From positions 14,880-62,415 of the forward strand of contig MKUB01000171.1 of NCBI GenBank assembly GCA_001898545.1: a stretch of 47,536 nt of DNA, written 5' to 3'. The translations under genes and the position numbers were made by a program. Each line of letters begins with the position of its first letter. The stretch's first letter is position 1. This stretch comes from Sphingomonadales bacterium 63-6 (lineage in GTDB: Bacteria > Pseudomonadota > Alphaproteobacteria > Sphingomonadales > Sphingomonadaceae). This document shows positions 23,829-33,625 of this stretch, one piece after another. The notes under the pieces are model-generated. The model was given only the letters and a program-made list of their open reading frames with translations. It did not search any database and had not been told where the DNA came from.

Positions 23829-26800
23829 TCAGATTTGCCCGCCGACGCCCTTGAACTTCGCGACGAAGTCCGTGACCTGTCGGAATACCGAAGCCTTCTT
23901 GGTGAGGTAGGAAGGGTTGAGTGGACTCATTTTGGGCAGGATGTCGTTTAGGTCGTTTCCATTTTCGCTCGCGAACTCGCGCTTGACTGAGTTAGCAACA
24001 TACCTCCTTGCTGCTTCAACGTTCAGATTTTCCGCTTGAACAAGCTCTTCAAACTCGCGGCGCTGCTCGCCTTGAGCAAACTCGTAAAAGGCCTCCATGA
24101 TCTGTGCTTTGCTGTTGATCTCATCCAGATTCGTCTGATTGATGAAATCGACGATCAGGCTCTCCTTCGCCCGATTGCCTAAGCTCGCCCTGATGATGCG
24201 TCGGGCTTCTTCGATCAAATCGCCTTTGTCCTCAACGTCCCGATTTTTGGCAAAGATCAGCTCAAGAATGTAGTCGAGATTGATCTCCTGCGACTTCAGC
24301 AGATCGACTTCGAATGCGACATCGTCCCAATCAAGCGCGGAATCCTCGGTGGCCTTGGCCTCCCTTTCCCGCCTCAACCAGTCGCGAATATCGTTATAGG
24401 TCGACTTGTAGTCTTGGATCGTTCGCTCGGCTGGAAGCGTAACCGACGCTAGTTCTCTAACTTTCTCGTCATCCAAGTGATGAACGGCTTTGAAGGCCTC
24501 AACCGCTTCTGGATCACCTTGGTCGACATTTTGAAACGCCTTCAGCGCAACATACTCATCGAAATTTTGGAGCACGTTCTCTGCCTTAAGAAACTCCCCA
24601 AAGAGCTTTGCAAAGGCCTTCTTGTCCGCTTCCTTCATAATCTCGCTAGGCTCAGGGAAGCGCTGCTCAAGCTCGGCTAAGATCGTCTTGAAGCCCCGGC
24701 TGGCCGCTCCGGACGCAATGTCCGAGAAGCCTTCCATGTATTCCTTATAGCTCTTCTCGAGCACCACGTTCTTCGTGTTGCTGTCGCCAAACAAGGTGAT
24801 TGCATCGATTGTGGCCTGCTCCAAATCGCGAAACGCCACGATGTTACCAAACGTCTTGGTCGCGTCGAAGATGCGATTGGTGCGTGAATAGGCCTGAATT
24901 AGCCCATGGAAGCGCAAATTCTTATCGACGAAGAGCGTGTTGAGCGCAGGCGCATCGAAGCCGGTCAGAAACATGCCGACCACGATTAGAAGGTCGACAT
25001 CCTGAGATTTCACGCGATTGGCGAGATCGCGGTAATAGTTCTGGAAGCCATTTCCGTCGGTGCTGAAGCTCGTTCCGAACGTCGCGTTGTAGTCGCGGAT
25101 GACAGCGTTCAGGAACTCCTTCCCGGTGCTATCCATTGCTGACACGTCGAAGCTCTCATCGCGGATTTCGCCGATACCGTTCTGCTCTTCGTTTGCGGCA
25201 AACGAGAAGATGGTCGCGATTTTGATGGGCTTTTCGTTGCCATCCTGAAGCTTTCTCAATGTCTCGTAATAGAGCTTTGCGGCCTCGACGCTGCTGACAG
25301 CGAACATCGCGTTGAAGCCCCGCCCTCCGGGATTTGTCCGGTGCGTCTTCTGGCGAAAATTGGTCAGAATGTACTGGGAAACCTCTTTGATCCGCTCAGG
25401 GTGCAACAAGGCCTTCCTGTTCTCAGCTGCGCTGAGCTTGGCCTCATCCTGCTCCTTCTCAATGGCCCGGAACTTCGGCCTCACGTCGTTATAATCGACC
25501 TTGAACTTCAGGACCTTCTCATCCCGGATTGCGTCAGTGATGACATAAGAGTGCAACTCGCGGCCAAAGACACTTGCGGTCGTTTCCGACCCTGAAGCGT
25601 TGCCCTTTCGGATCAGTTTGCCATCAACGATATCGTCTCCGAAAATTGGCGTGCCGGTGAAACCAAACTGATAGAAACGCTTGAACTTCCTCTTCAGGTT
25701 TCTCTGCGCCTCACCAAACTGGCTGCGGTGGCATTCGTCAAAAATGAAGACCACCTGTTGGCCATAAACAGACAGGTCGCCTTCGCTCTTCATCAGGTTG
25801 TTGAGCTTCTGGATCGTGGTAACGATGATCTTCTGATCGTTCTTGGCCACATTACGCTTGAGCGCTGCCGTGTTTTCCGAGCCATTGACGCTATCGGGCG
25901 AGAACCGCTGGTATTCTTTCATCGTCTGATAATCGAGGTCCTTGCGGTCGACCACGAAGAACACCTTGTCGATGAAATCCAGCTCGGTCGCCAGACGCGC
26001 TGCTTTGAAGCTGGTCAGCGTCTTGCCTGATCCGGTGGTGTGCCAGATGAAGCCTCCGCTTTCCGGCTTGCTCCAGCTCTTGGCGTTATAGGAGCTTTTG
26101 ATCTTCCAGAGGATGCGCTCGGTTGCTGCAATCTGATAGGGGCGCATCACCAGCAGCGTGTCACTCACGTCAAAAACCGAATAATGCAGCAGCACTTTCA
26201 GCAGCGTTGTCTTCTCAAGGAAGGTGGCGGTGAAGTCCTTCAGGTCCTTGATCAGCGTGTTATCCGCCTTCGCCCAGTTCATGGTGAAGTCGAAGCTGTT
26301 CTTGTCGCGCTTGGTCGTGTTGGCAAAATAGCGTGTGTCAGTGCCATTCGAGATCACGAAAAGCTGGACGAACTTGAAGAGCGAAGCCTCGCTGTTGAAG
26401 CTTTCCTTGCTGTAGCGGTGTATTTGGTTGAACGCCTCGCGAATTGCCACACCGCGCTTTTTCAGCTCGATCTGCACCAGTGGCAGGCCGTTCACGAGGA
26501 TCGTGACGTCATAGCGATTGGCGTGCAGCCCGGTCTGCTCAAACTGCTTTATCACCTGCAGCTTGTTGCGCGCGATGTTGGCCTTGTCGAAAAGGTAGAT
26601 GTTCTGGATGCGACCATCATCGAAGACGAAATCGTGGATATAGTCGTCATGTACCTTGCGGGTCTTGTCGATGACTCCGTCGCTCGGATTGTCCAGATAA
26701 GTGCTGACAAAGCGCTGCCATTCCTCATCGGAAAAGCGCACGCTGTTCAGGTCTTCCAGCCGCTCACGAACATTGGCCAGCATGGCTTCGGATGAGGTTA

Positions 26801-26963
26801 ACGTAGGCAGGAACGCGTAGCCCTGATTGCGCAGGTCCTTGATCAGCTCGCGCTCAAGCTCGGCCTCACTCTGGTAGTGGTCCGAAGCGGTCCAATCGCT
26901 GGTGTATTTGTCGAGAATGATGAAGTTCTTCGACTCCGCTATCGGCTTGGTCTGCTCAACCAT
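23829..26963 (-). CDS. hsdR: Type I restriction enzyme, R (motor and nuclease) subunit
   Basis: A 1044-residue HsdR. The N-terminal nuclease domain has the PD-(D/E)xK pattern, with Asp152 in [11 protein letters not shown] and Glu166-x-Lys168 in QIELKKR. The SF2 helicase motor follows: Walker [14 protein letters not shown] (about residue 315), DECHRSQFG, and FTGTPIF. A helical C-terminal part contacts the methylase. It translocates DNA toward the HsdM2S complex and cuts unmodified DNA at a distance. The ATG at 26963 has AGGAAG 7 bp upstream and overlaps the end of the prrC-like gene; an alternative start lies 21 bp further up. It is last in the operon. Confidence 0.95.
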   Translation of the reverse strand: MVEQTKPIAESKNFIILDKYTSDWTASDHYQSEAELERELIKDLRNQGYAFLPTLTSSEAMLANVRERLEDLNSVRFSDEEWQRFVSTYLDNPSDGVIDKTRKVHDDYIHDFVFDDGRIQNIYLFDKANIARNKLQVIKQFEQTGLHANRYDVTILVNGLPLVQIELKKRGVAIREAFNQIHRYSKESFNSEASLFKFVQLFVISNGTDTRYFANTTKRDKNSFDFTMNWAKADNTLIKDLKDFTATFLEKTTLLKVLLHYSVFDVSDTLLVMRPYQIAATERILWKIKSSYNAKSWSKPESGGFIWHTTGSGKTLTSFKAARLATELDFIDKVFFVVDRKDLDYQTMKEYQRFSPDSVNGSENTAALKRNVAKNDQKIIVTTIQKLNNLMKSEGDLSVYGQQVVFIFDECHRSQFGEAQRNLKRKFKRFYQFGFTGTPIFGDDIVDGKLIRKGNASGSETTASVFGRELHSYVITDAIRDEKVLKFKVDYNDVRPKFRAIEKEQDEAKLSAAENRKALLHPERIKEVSQYILTNFRQKTHRTNPGGRGFNAMFAVSSVEAAKLYYETLRKLQDGNEKPIKIATIFSFAANEEQNGIGEIRDESFDVSAMDSTGKEFLNAVIRDYNATFGTSFSTDGNGFQNYYRDLANRVKSQDVDLLIVVGMFLTGFDAPALNTLFVDKNLRFHGLIQAYSRTNRIFDATKTFGNIVAFRDLEQATIDAITLFGDSNTKNVVLEKSYKEYMEGFSDIASGAASRGFKTILAELEQRFPEPSEIMKEADKKAFAKLFGEFLKAENVLQNFDEYVALKAFQNVDQGDPEAVEAFKAVHHLDDEKVRELASVTLPAERTIQDYKSTYNDIRDWLRREREAKATEDSALDWDDVAFEVDLLKSQEINLDYILELIFAKNRDVEDKGDLIEEARRIIRASLGNRAKESLIVDFINQTNLDEINSKAQIMEAFYEFAQGEQRREFEELVQAENLNVEAARRYVANSVKREFASENGNDLNDILPKMSPLNPSYLTKKASVFRQVTDFVAKFKGVGGQI

Positions 26964-28167
26964 TTTGCACTTCCTGCTGCACAAAGCGGTAATTGTTGAT
27001 CAGGTTATCAAACAGAAGTTTGACCATCTGCTTCTCAGGGCCGTCCGGCTCCCGAACTTGCTCGCCCGATAAGCTTGAATGGCTGGAGAACTGCATCACC
27101 CTGTTCAGATAGCCCTGCCTTGCACCGGGCGCATCCACATCAGGCACAGTGTTGAGCAAATCCCCCCAATTTTGATAGCCCAGAAAGGCCGCTGTCTTTT
27201 CATAGAGGTTGCGCAGAAACATGAAATGGATGCGCTCGATCTTGTTCTGCTCGATAGCTTCGGCCAGCAATCGGCGCAGATGCAGGTGGTAGGAAAAACT
27301 CCTGTTTGAATCGCCGTGCTTGGCATCAAGCTTGAAGGTGCCATCTTCCAGCTTTTCCAGCATATAGCAGGTCTTGCTGTTCAGCTCGTTGAAAAGGACG
27401 TTGTAAAAAAGCGGGCTGTGCGTGGTGATCACGAATTTCAGCCCGTTCGTTGCCTCGCTTCTTTTGATCAATCCCGCCACATCGACGGCCAACTGGATCA
27501 GGTGGTTTTCATCCAGCGAACTGACCGGATCATCAATGAAAACATATTCAAGATCGTTGAACTGTTGCGTCTCGCGGTCCTCAATCTCGGCCATGTTCCG
27601 CGCGCTTATCACCTGATCCAGTAGGCAATAAAAAACGCTCCAGATGAAATTGCTTTCTTCGCCCTTTGAAATCTTGAGATTCTCAATGCCCTCATTATCG
27701 CCGCGTTCGAGCGAGAAGGTGACTTCGAGAAAGTCGCTGCTGAAGCGAGGGGTCAAGTTCGGCTGGGTATAGCGCTGGAATGTCGTGATGACCCTGACAT
27801 CAAGCCCAAGGTCTTCAAAGGCGATCTTTGTGTAGGCATTCGGGTGGATCTTCAGCTTGCGCTCGGTGTCACCCTCAAGGTCGTTGTCCCAATAGAATAG
27901 ATCTTCGGTAAACGCATTGTAGTAGAGGATTTTGGGCAAGTGGTCGTCCGGGCGATCATCGCCCTTTGGATCGACCAGTTCTTTCAAGGTGCTTGAAAGG
28001 CGGGTCTTGCCGTTGCCGTTGAAGGCGTAAATCAACTGCACCTTGGGAACCGGCTTGGTTTCTTCGACCTCTTTGGGGGGGATTTGCCTCGTCTCTTTGG
28101 TAACGGTTTTCCGGGTGACCTGAGGCGAACTCAGAAGGCTGGCGATCTGCTCAAGGGTCTGGCTCAT
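26956..28167 (-). CDS. prrC: PrrC-type anticodon nuclease (tRNA-Lys suicide RNase)
   Basis: A 403-residue protein (E. coli PrrC has 396) encoded between hsdS and hsdR, the same place as prrC in the EcoprrI locus. The N-terminal ABC-type ATPase has Walker [12 protein letters not shown] (48-58), ISKGEESNF (166-174) as signature, [15 protein letters not shown] as Walker B/D-loop, and VITTHSP with the switch His. Residues 283-299, [17 protein letters not shown], match the anticodon-recognition peptide of PrrC. Arg319, Glu323 and His363 match the nuclease triad known as Arg320-Glu324-His356. PrrC rests inside the type I enzyme and cleaves the tRNA-Lys anticodon when a phage disables restriction. 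Reading frame and motifs are intact, so activity is expected. Confidence 0.85.
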   Translation of the reverse strand: MSQTLEQIASLLSSPQVTRKTVTKETRQIPPKEVEETKPVPKVQLIYAFNGNGKTRLSSTLKELVDPKGDDRPDDHLPKILYYNAFTEDLFYWDNDLEGDTERKLKIHPNAYTKIAFEDLGLDVRVITTFQRYTQPNLTPRFSSDFLEVTFSLERGDNEGIENLKISKGEESNFIWSVFYCLLDQVISARNMAEIEDRETQQFNDLEYVFIDDPVSSLDENHLIQLAVDVAGLIKRSEATNGLKFVITTHSPLFYNVLFNELNSKTCYMLEKLEDGTFKLDAKHGDSNRSFSYHLHLRRLLAEAIEQNKIERIHFMFLRNLYEKTAAFLGYQNWGDLLNTVPDVDAPGARQGYLNRVMQFSSHSSLSGEQVREPDGPEKQMVKLLFDNLINNYRFVQQEVQNG

Positions 28168-29336
28168 GCTTCAGCCGCCTCTGCGGGCTTGGGGAAGCTC
28201 AGGAGTAGGTCGCGGTAATATTCATATTGCTGTTGCCGCAGCGCGATTTCGCGCGGCAGGCCTTCGCTGAGCGAGTTGGTGAGTGTGTCGAACTTGTCGA
28301 GGATTGAGGCGATGCGGGCTTGTTCTGCCAGCGAGCGCTCCGTGTCGTCTGCAAACGGTACCGGAAACGGCATGCTACAAATCATTGGACGGGTAAGCTG
28401 GGGAATACCAGAAGGTGGAACTTTGTAGCCATTCTCAATAGTCTTCATGAAATGATACGCGAACCGAAGGTCTATGCCCTTCTTCGGAGTGAGTACCAAG
28501 AGGCGAACAATTGGAAAGAATGGCTCTTCCCTGTAGCTGGTCCATCCAATCGTGCCTCTCGCCGAAACCGTTAAGCTCGGCTGCTTAACCTTTGCTGTGT
28601 TGGTCCAGCCATAAAGAGCTTTCTTCCCAATACCGTTGGACAGGATAGGAATTGCAAAATCTTCGGTTTTTTCGGGCGAGATCGCGCCTTTGGGTGCGTC
28701 CCCACCTGCCGAAATCTCGAAAACATCACCAAGCGCCTTCCATTCCACCTCTCCATCCTCAAAAGTTAGGAGATGGTCGCGGTAGTGGTTGTATTGTTTC
28801 TTGCGCGCTGCAAGCTCGCCGGTCAGCTCGGCGGTCAGCTCGGTGAAGGTGTCCAATATCCGAACAATCTCCCCCTGTATCGCCAGCGACTTCTCCGGGT
28901 CGTCCGGGCAGGGGATGGGTATTTCAAAATTTTCCAGCATCGGCTTTCTAATCGACTCTGCTGTGGCACCCACACTTTTCCTAATAATGTAGCTCTTGAA
29001 GTTCTGCGACATCCAATGAAGCAAGTACTTTGGATCGACGGAATCGAAGGTTGGCGCGATCCTGTAGGCACGCTGATGTAAGGCATACTTACCTGTTGCG
29101 AAGTGAAAAATGTCTCCAATTCCGCCTTCACCCGGAACAATAATCGCAGTCTCATCAAATTGAAAAGTGTCGGATTTCAAGACATTCTTGGATCGAACAT
29201 AAAATGGGTATGAGCCTGCTTCGCTCTCATCTTGCCGATTGGAACTTCCAGTCCCGATGCTTGCAATGCTCTTCAATGGAAACCATGCCACATCAGCGCC
29301 ATCTAGCAGTTTTTCCAGAAAGCCTAGATCGCTCAC
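28164..29336 (-). CDS. hsdS: Type I restriction-modification specificity subunit
   Basis: A 390-residue HsdS with the usual two-fold layout. Target-recognition domain 1 spans about 15-140, the first spacer coiled coil ([20 protein letters not shown], then [14 protein letters not shown]) about 150-190, recognition domain 2 about 195-330, and a second matching spacer ([19 protein letters not shown], then [13 protein letters not shown]) about 335-385. Each recognition domain reads half of a bipartite DNA site; the site cannot be predicted from sequence. The GTG at 29336 overlaps the hsdM stop (GTGA), and the stop overlaps the prrC ATG (ATGA), so the operon is tightly coupled. Confidence 0.95.
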   Translation of the reverse strand: MSDLGFLEKLLDGADVAWFPLKSIASIGTGSSNRQDESEAGSYPFYVRSKNVLKSDTFQFDETAIIVPGEGGIGDIFHFATGKYALHQRAYRIAPTFDSVDPKYLLHWMSQNFKSYIIRKSVGATAESIRKPMLENFEIPIPCPDDPEKSLAIQGEIVRILDTFTELTAELTGELAARKKQYNHYRDHLLTFEDGEVEWKALGDVFEISAGGDAPKGAISPEKTEDFAIPILSNGIGKKALYGWTNTAKVKQPSLTVSARGTIGWTSYREEPFFPIVRLLVLTPKKGIDLRFAYHFMKTIENGYKVPPSGIPQLTRPMICSMPFPVPFADDTERSLAEQARIASILDKFDTLTNSLSEGLPREIALRQQQYEYYRDLLLSFPKPAEAAEA

Positions 29337-30877
29337 GCCTCAATCTCCGCGACAATCGCATCAATCTCGCTGCGCAGCCGGTCAATATTGGCGACGGTCG
29401 TTTTCAGTTCCGCATTCAGCTCGGCAATGCTCACATGCTCGCGCGTGTCCTTTGGTTCGACGTAGGCGCTGACCGAAAGGTTGTAATCCGCATCGATGAT
29501 GCGCTGCTGATCCACCGTCTCGGCCACATGCGGCACGTTCTCCTTGCTGGTGAACATGCGGATGATCTCGGCAACATGATCGTCGCTCATCTCGTTGGTG
29601 TTGGTCTTCTTCGCGAAGAAATCCTCACCGCTGGCATCGATGAACTGCACCTTGGTGTCGGTCTTGCTCTTGGACAGCACCAGAATGTTGACCGCGATTG
29701 TGGTGCCGAAAAACAGATTTGGCGCGAGCGAAATCACCGTTTCCACGACATTGCTGTCGATCAGATATTTGCGGATTTTCTGCTCCGCCCCGCCGCGATA
29801 GAAAATGCCCGGAAAGCACACAATCGCCGCCCGCCCTCTGGCGGAAAGATAATGCAGGGCGTGCAGCACAAAGGCGAAATCCGCCTTAGACTTCGGCGCG
29901 AGCACGCCAGCGGGCGCAAAACGGTCATCATTGATCAGCGTCGGGTCTTCATCCCCCTTCCAGCGGACCGAATAGGGCGGATTCGAGACGATGGCATCGA
30001 AGGGCCGTTCATCAAGAAAGTGCGGATGTTCAAGCGTGTTGCCGTTCTGGATGTTGAACTTGTCATAGTTCACATTGTGCAAGAACATATTCATGCGGGC
30101 GAGGTTGTAGGTGGTGTAGTTGATTTCCTGCCCGAAGAACCCCTCTTCAATGAAATGATCGCCGCAATGCTTCTTAGCCTGAAGCAGCAGAGAACCTGAC
30201 CCGGCGGCTGGATCGTAAATCTTGTTGACGCTGCTCTGCCCGTGAACAGCCAGTTGCGCGATAAGCTTGGACACATGTTGCGGGGTGAAAAACTCACCGC
30301 CCGATTTGCCCGCGTTGGCCGCGTAGTTCGAGATCAGAAACTCATAGGCATCGCCGAAGAGATCGTTTTCGTTCTCTTCAAACTTGAGCGGCAAGCTTTC
30401 GACACCCTTCAGCACCTTGGCCAGCCGGGCGTTCTTGTCCTTCACCGTGTTGCCCAGCCGGTTGCTGGTGGTGTCAAAATCGGAAAACAGGCCCTTGATG
30501 TCCTCTTCGGAAGGGTGGCCATTTGCCGAAGCTTCAATCGCCTTGAAGGTGGCGGCAAGGTCGGAGTTCAGGCTTTCGCTGGTGTTTGCCTTCGCCGCGA
30601 CATTGGCAAAGAGCTGGCTGGGATAGATGAAGTAACCCTTGGTCTTGACCGCATCGGCCTTCACAGCATCGGGAATGGCGCTGTCGGGCATCTTCGCATA
30701 GTTGACGCTCTCGTCCCCCGCCTCGATGTAGGCAGTGAAATTCTCGCTAATGAAGCGGTAGAACAGCGCGCCCAGCACGAACTGCTTGAAATCCCAGCCG
30801 TCGACCGCCCCCCTGACCTCGTTGGCAATCGCCCAGATTCTCCGGTGCAATTCATCGCGCTGCTGTTGGCCTGTCAC
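29333..30877 (-). CDS. hsdM: Type I restriction-modification DNA methyltransferase subunit
   Basis: A 514-residue N6-adenine methyltransferase. The N-terminal HsdM domain (about 10-140) contains [18 protein letters not shown]. The SAM-binding motif is [16 protein letters not shown], and the catalytic NPPY of [11 protein letters not shown] is near residue 300. A C-terminal helical tail interacts with HsdS. It protects host DNA and with HsdS forms the methylase M2S; HsdR adds cutting. It heads the operon hsdM-hsdS-prrC-hsdR. The GTG start at 30877 lies 66 bp after the recombinase stop, so a promoter may exist in this gap or transcripts may read through from the recombinase. Confidence 0.96.
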   Translation of the reverse strand: MTGQQQRDELHRRIWAIANEVRGAVDGWDFKQFVLGALFYRFISENFTAYIEAGDESVNYAKMPDSAIPDAVKADAVKTKGYFIYPSQLFANVAAKANTSESLNSDLAATFKAIEASANGHPSEEDIKGLFSDFDTTSNRLGNTVKDKNARLAKVLKGVESLPLKFEENENDLFGDAYEFLISNYAANAGKSGGEFFTPQHVSKLIAQLAVHGQSSVNKIYDPAAGSGSLLLQAKKHCGDHFIEEGFFGQEINYTTYNLARMNMFLHNVNYDKFNIQNGNTLEHPHFLDERPFDAIVSNPPYSVRWKGDEDPTLINDDRFAPAGVLAPKSKADFAFVLHALHYLSARGRAAIVCFPGIFYRGGAEQKIRKYLIDSNVVETVISLAPNLFFGTTIAVNILVLSKSKTDTKVQFIDASGEDFFAKKTNTNEMSDDHVAEIIRMFTSKENVPHVAETVDQQRIIDADYNLSVSAYVEPKDTREHVSIAELNAELKTTVANIDRLRSEIDAIVAEIEA

Positions 30878-30943
30878 TCTTATTGTCCCTTACGTTAATG
30901 CGCGCGGCTGGCTTAGCAGCGCCACCGCCGCCGCGCCAAGGAG

Positions 30944-32050
30944 TTAGGACAAGGCTTTGCCGCCCATTTTCTGCAACGTGGCCATGACTTGTGCCAATGT
31001 GGCGGGATCGATCGAAGGGGTGGTCTGGTCCACCGCAATGCCCCGGATCAACTCGGCTTGGCGGTGCGGGGAAATCGTGCCGTAGCTCGTCAGCGTGGTC
31101 ATGGCGTGCGTGTGACCCATGTTCTGCGACCATGCCTTGAAGGCTTCGATGTTCGGGCAGACCCGTTCGCCATACTGGACCAGCGTATCGCGGAAGGAAT
31201 GCGGGTTGTAATAGGGCTGGCCAGCCGCAGCGAAGGCTTCGGAGAATATCTTGCGTATGGGGCCAGCGTTGGCCCAGCCATCACGGCGAAGGCCCACCGC
31301 GACGAAGCCGCCGCCTTCGCCAATGCCAATGCGCGTTGCCGGAAAGAGCGGGTCTTCGTCGTTCCAGAGCAGGACTTCGCGAAGGTGCCTGCACCAGTCC
31401 TGAAATACCTCCAGCGCTTCACCGCCAACGGGATAGAACCACGTGGAGAAGGTCTTGCTGGCCTTGGTTTTCACGTCGCGGGCGTCCTGATCCACACGGC
31501 CATCGCGCAGATCGATGTGCTTCAGCCGGAAAGACGCCAGCGCGCCGTCGCGCGCTCCAGTAAGCAGGGCAAAGGCCACCAGCGCGCGGTTGCGCTTTTC
31601 GATGTCGGTTTCGAACGGCATGGCAGACAGGACGTGGTGCACCGTTTCCAGCGAGGGGAACGGCTTGTGCCGAACGGCCTTGGCAATGCGCACTTCGGTT
31701 TCGGCCAGGTTGAAATAGTCGGCATCGCCGTAGCGAAGGTGCGACTTGTAACCCGGCTGGCCAGCCAGCCAGACGAAGAACGCGCGCAGGGCCGATAACG
31801 TCGAGTTCACCGTGGCGCGACCCAAAGGCTTGCCAGTGCGCACGGCCCGTTCTTCGTCCAGCTTACGCTTGAAGGCGACGGCTTGCTGGCGGTGGAACTT
31901 GCGGAAGTCCTTGTGCCCGTTCGCCTGTTCGAAGCGGTCCAGCGCCTTTGCCACGGCATCGATCGACGCTTCGCTGCGACGGCCCGCTTCCTTCAGATAT
32001 TGGAAGTATTCCCGCTTGATTCGGGCGTTGGCGGCGTTGTGTTTTGCCAT
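30944..32050 (-). CDS. Tyrosine recombinase (phage-integrase family)
   Basis: A 368-residue recombinase. The N-terminal core-binding (SAM-like) domain spans about 10-120, with SEASIDAVAKALDRFEQANG and LSALRAFFVWLAGQPGYK. The catalytic domain spans about 135-340: Arg in LTGARDGALASF, His and Arg in NPHSFRDTLVQYG, His in MGHTHAMTTLTSYG, and the Tyr in SYG as nucleophile candidate. It is unlike the P4-type integrase at 33626 (no DUF4102 domain). It lies 6 bp after the zinc-ribbon HTH gene and 66 bp before hsdM, so the small module xis-like - HTH - recombinase may be a mobile unit of its own that carries or regulates the restriction genes. Confidence 0.88.
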   Translation of the reverse strand: MAKHNAANARIKREYFQYLKEAGRRSEASIDAVAKALDRFEQANGHKDFRKFHRQQAVAFKRKLDEERAVRTGKPLGRATVNSTLSALRAFFVWLAGQPGYKSHLRYGDADYFNLAETEVRIAKAVRHKPFPSLETVHHVLSAMPFETDIEKRNRALVAFALLTGARDGALASFRLKHIDLRDGRVDQDARDVKTKASKTFSTWFYPVGGEALEVFQDWCRHLREVLLWNDEDPLFPATRIGIGEGGGFVAVGLRRDGWANAGPIRKIFSEAFAAAGQPYYNPHSFRDTLVQYGERVCPNIEAFKAWSQNMGHTHAMTTLTSYGTISPHRQAELIRGIAVDQTTPSIDPATLAQVMATLQKMGGKALS

Positions 32051-32056
32051 TGGGTA

Positions 32057-32533
32057 TCAGTCCTTCGGTTTGTCACAATTCAGGGAGGGCAATGCGCGCT
32101 CTATTAGGCGTGAAGGGGCCTGCCTGATTTGGACGGCTAGCCGGGGCATGATCGTGCTGAGCTTCGCCACGTTGGCCCTGCGGTGCATCATCGTGCCGCA
32201 CGTCTCGCAAATGGCCATCAGGTTGCCGGTCGTGCCCTTGCCGGGGATGAACTCCACCATGCCCAACGCAGGCGCTTTCGGCTCGCGGCACTTGAAACAG
32301 TAGATTGTTCCCGGCTGGCAAGGGCGCTTGCGGCTGGTCTGGCGTGCCAACAGAAACGCCCTCGTTGCTTTCCCGTTGAACAGGGTTGGCCTGTTGCCGT
32401 CGATCGCCTTCAGGCCGTCGCGCTGCCAGTGACGCACGGTGTTCTTGTGCACGCCAAGGCATTCGGCCAGCTCCCGCACATCATAAAGGCGGTGCAGCTT
32501 CACCCGGTAGGGATTGACCCGGCGGGCAGGCAC
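32057..32533 (-). CDS. HTH protein with a zinc ribbon
   Basis: A 158-residue protein. Residues 10-65 have a MerR/excisionase-style helix-turn-helix (LYDVRELAECLGVHKNTVRHW, then GLKAIDGNRPTLFNGKATRAFL). Residues 78-120 hold two CxxC knuckles (CFKC and CETC) about 27 residues apart, likely a zinc ribbon. The rest is basic and may bind DNA. The GTG at 32533 follows the excisionase-like gene by 5 bp with AGGAATAAGG as ribosome-binding site. It probably serves as a regulator or recombination-direction accessory for the recombinase 6 bp downstream; that role is inferred from position. Confidence 0.65.
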   Translation of the reverse strand: MPARRVNPYRVKLHRLYDVRELAECLGVHKNTVRHWQRDGLKAIDGNRPTLFNGKATRAFLLARQTSRKRPCQPGTIYCFKCREPKAPALGMVEFIPGKGTTGNLMAICETCGTMMHRRANVAKLSTIMPRLAVQIRQAPSRLIERALPSLNCDKPKD

Positions 32534-32538
32534 CGGCC

Positions 32539-32706
32539 TTATTCCTGCCCTGCTACCAGACGGCGAACGGATTCCGCCTTGATAAGGGTGCGACGGCCAA
32601 GCTTGAACGCTTCCAGCCGCCCGTCTGCGATCATCGCGTTGATCGTCGTGCGGCCAAGGCTGAGCGCTTGGCCCGTTTCTTTGATCGAATAAGCAAGTCG
32701 TTCCAT
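32539..32706 (-). CDS. Small excisionase/AlpA-like HTH protein
   Basis: A 55-residue protein, MERLAYSIKETGQALSLGRT then TINAMIADGRLEAFKLGRRT and LIKAESVRRLV. This is the winged-helix excisionase (HTH_17) pattern: a helix-turn-helix with SLGRTTI followed by the GRRTLI wing. Such proteins bend DNA at att sites or regulate recombinase genes. It is first in the three-gene set with the zinc-ribbon HTH protein and the recombinase. The family call is strong despite its small size. Confidence 0.85.
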   Translation of the reverse strand: MERLAYSIKETGQALSLGRTTINAMIADGRLEAFKLGRRTLIKAESVRRLVAGQE

Positions 32707-32811
32707 CGTTGTTGCTCCAGCGTGTGCCAGCGGGTGCTGGCGGGCACTGGAATAGTTCTACGGTTTTGTGCGTTGAATCAGCCTGAAACGAGCGAAAGGC
32801 CGAAATCGCAT

Positions 32812-33603
32812 TTAAGGCCTTTCAGGCGTTTTTAGCGTGTGCATGACTCTCGCTGCACGTTGCCGGATTTGGCTTTGTGCCGGAGCGTCACCAGCTTCGC
32901 GTATGAACCAATTCGACATCATTGCTTCGATTTTGGCTTGTGCTCCGGGGCCAGTAGGAAGTCCGTCAGGGTGCTGTGCTGCGCAAACGATATGCGCCAA
33001 CGCTCCTTCCCAATCCCATTTCTGCGGACGACCAATCTTGCCCCGCTGTTCGTTGCTCTGCGCGACGAAACCAATTTTCTGCCCTAGCTCCATGGATGGC
33101 AGAAGCATTTCTATCTTGCTGAACTCAAAGCTCAGCCCTGCCATTTCAACTTCGAAGTCTGCCCGTTCCAGTTCTGTCTGGAAAAATTCCGAGTTGGGGA
33201 AAAAGGTTTCATGGAACTGGTCGTTCCACGGGATCGAGTCTGCCTTCAACGTGCCCGCGTCCCAATCAATTTCTGAAGCGTATAGAAAGAAGCCGTAGTC
33301 GACTTCCTTGGGGTCTTCGGTTTCATCCCAGCAGTAGGGCTCATCTTCGAAACGGCTAAATGGGTCCTTGCCTATCAGCTTTTCGGCAATTTCCTGATTG
33401 AACTCCTGCCTTATCGCCTCGTCCATTTTTGGACCGGAAAGCTGGCCAGCCTTATCGATAAGTTGTGATGTCATATCACAAACTGAGCCGAAGGGCTGGA
33501 TACGGCCATTTCTAGAATAGGCTGTTAGCCCTTCGTCGAACGTCATCCATCTTAGAAGGCGCTGAACCCAAGGTCTTGGCGCGGCCTGTGATAAGAAGTT
33601 CAA
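32812..33603 (-). CDS. Island protein of unknown function
   Basis: A 263-residue soluble protein with no signal or membrane helix. It is rich in Trp and acidic residues (DEPYCWDETEDPKEVDYGFF, WDAGTLKADSIPWNDQFHE). The C-terminal part (about 190-260) reads RGKIGRPQKWDWEGALAHIVCAA, then helices up to QIRQRAARVMHTL. The GRPxKWDW motif appears in other phage- or island-borne proteins of unknown role; that memory is not exact. It lies 22 bp downstream of the integrase and is probably cotranscribed with it. A defence or regulatory role is possible but not shown by the sequence. Confidence 0.6.
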   Translation of the reverse strand: MNFLSQAAPRPWVQRLLRWMTFDEGLTAYSRNGRIQPFGSVCDMTSQLIDKAGQLSGPKMDEAIRQEFNQEIAEKLIGKDPFSRFEDEPYCWDETEDPKEVDYGFFLYASEIDWDAGTLKADSIPWNDQFHETFFPNSEFFQTELERADFEVEMAGLSFEFSKIEMLLPSMELGQKIGFVAQSNEQRGKIGRPQKWDWEGALAHIVCAAQHPDGLPTGPGAQAKIEAMMSNWFIREAGDAPAQSQIRQRAARVMHTLKTPERP

Positions 33604-33625
33604 GCTTCACGCGACGAGATCAACT

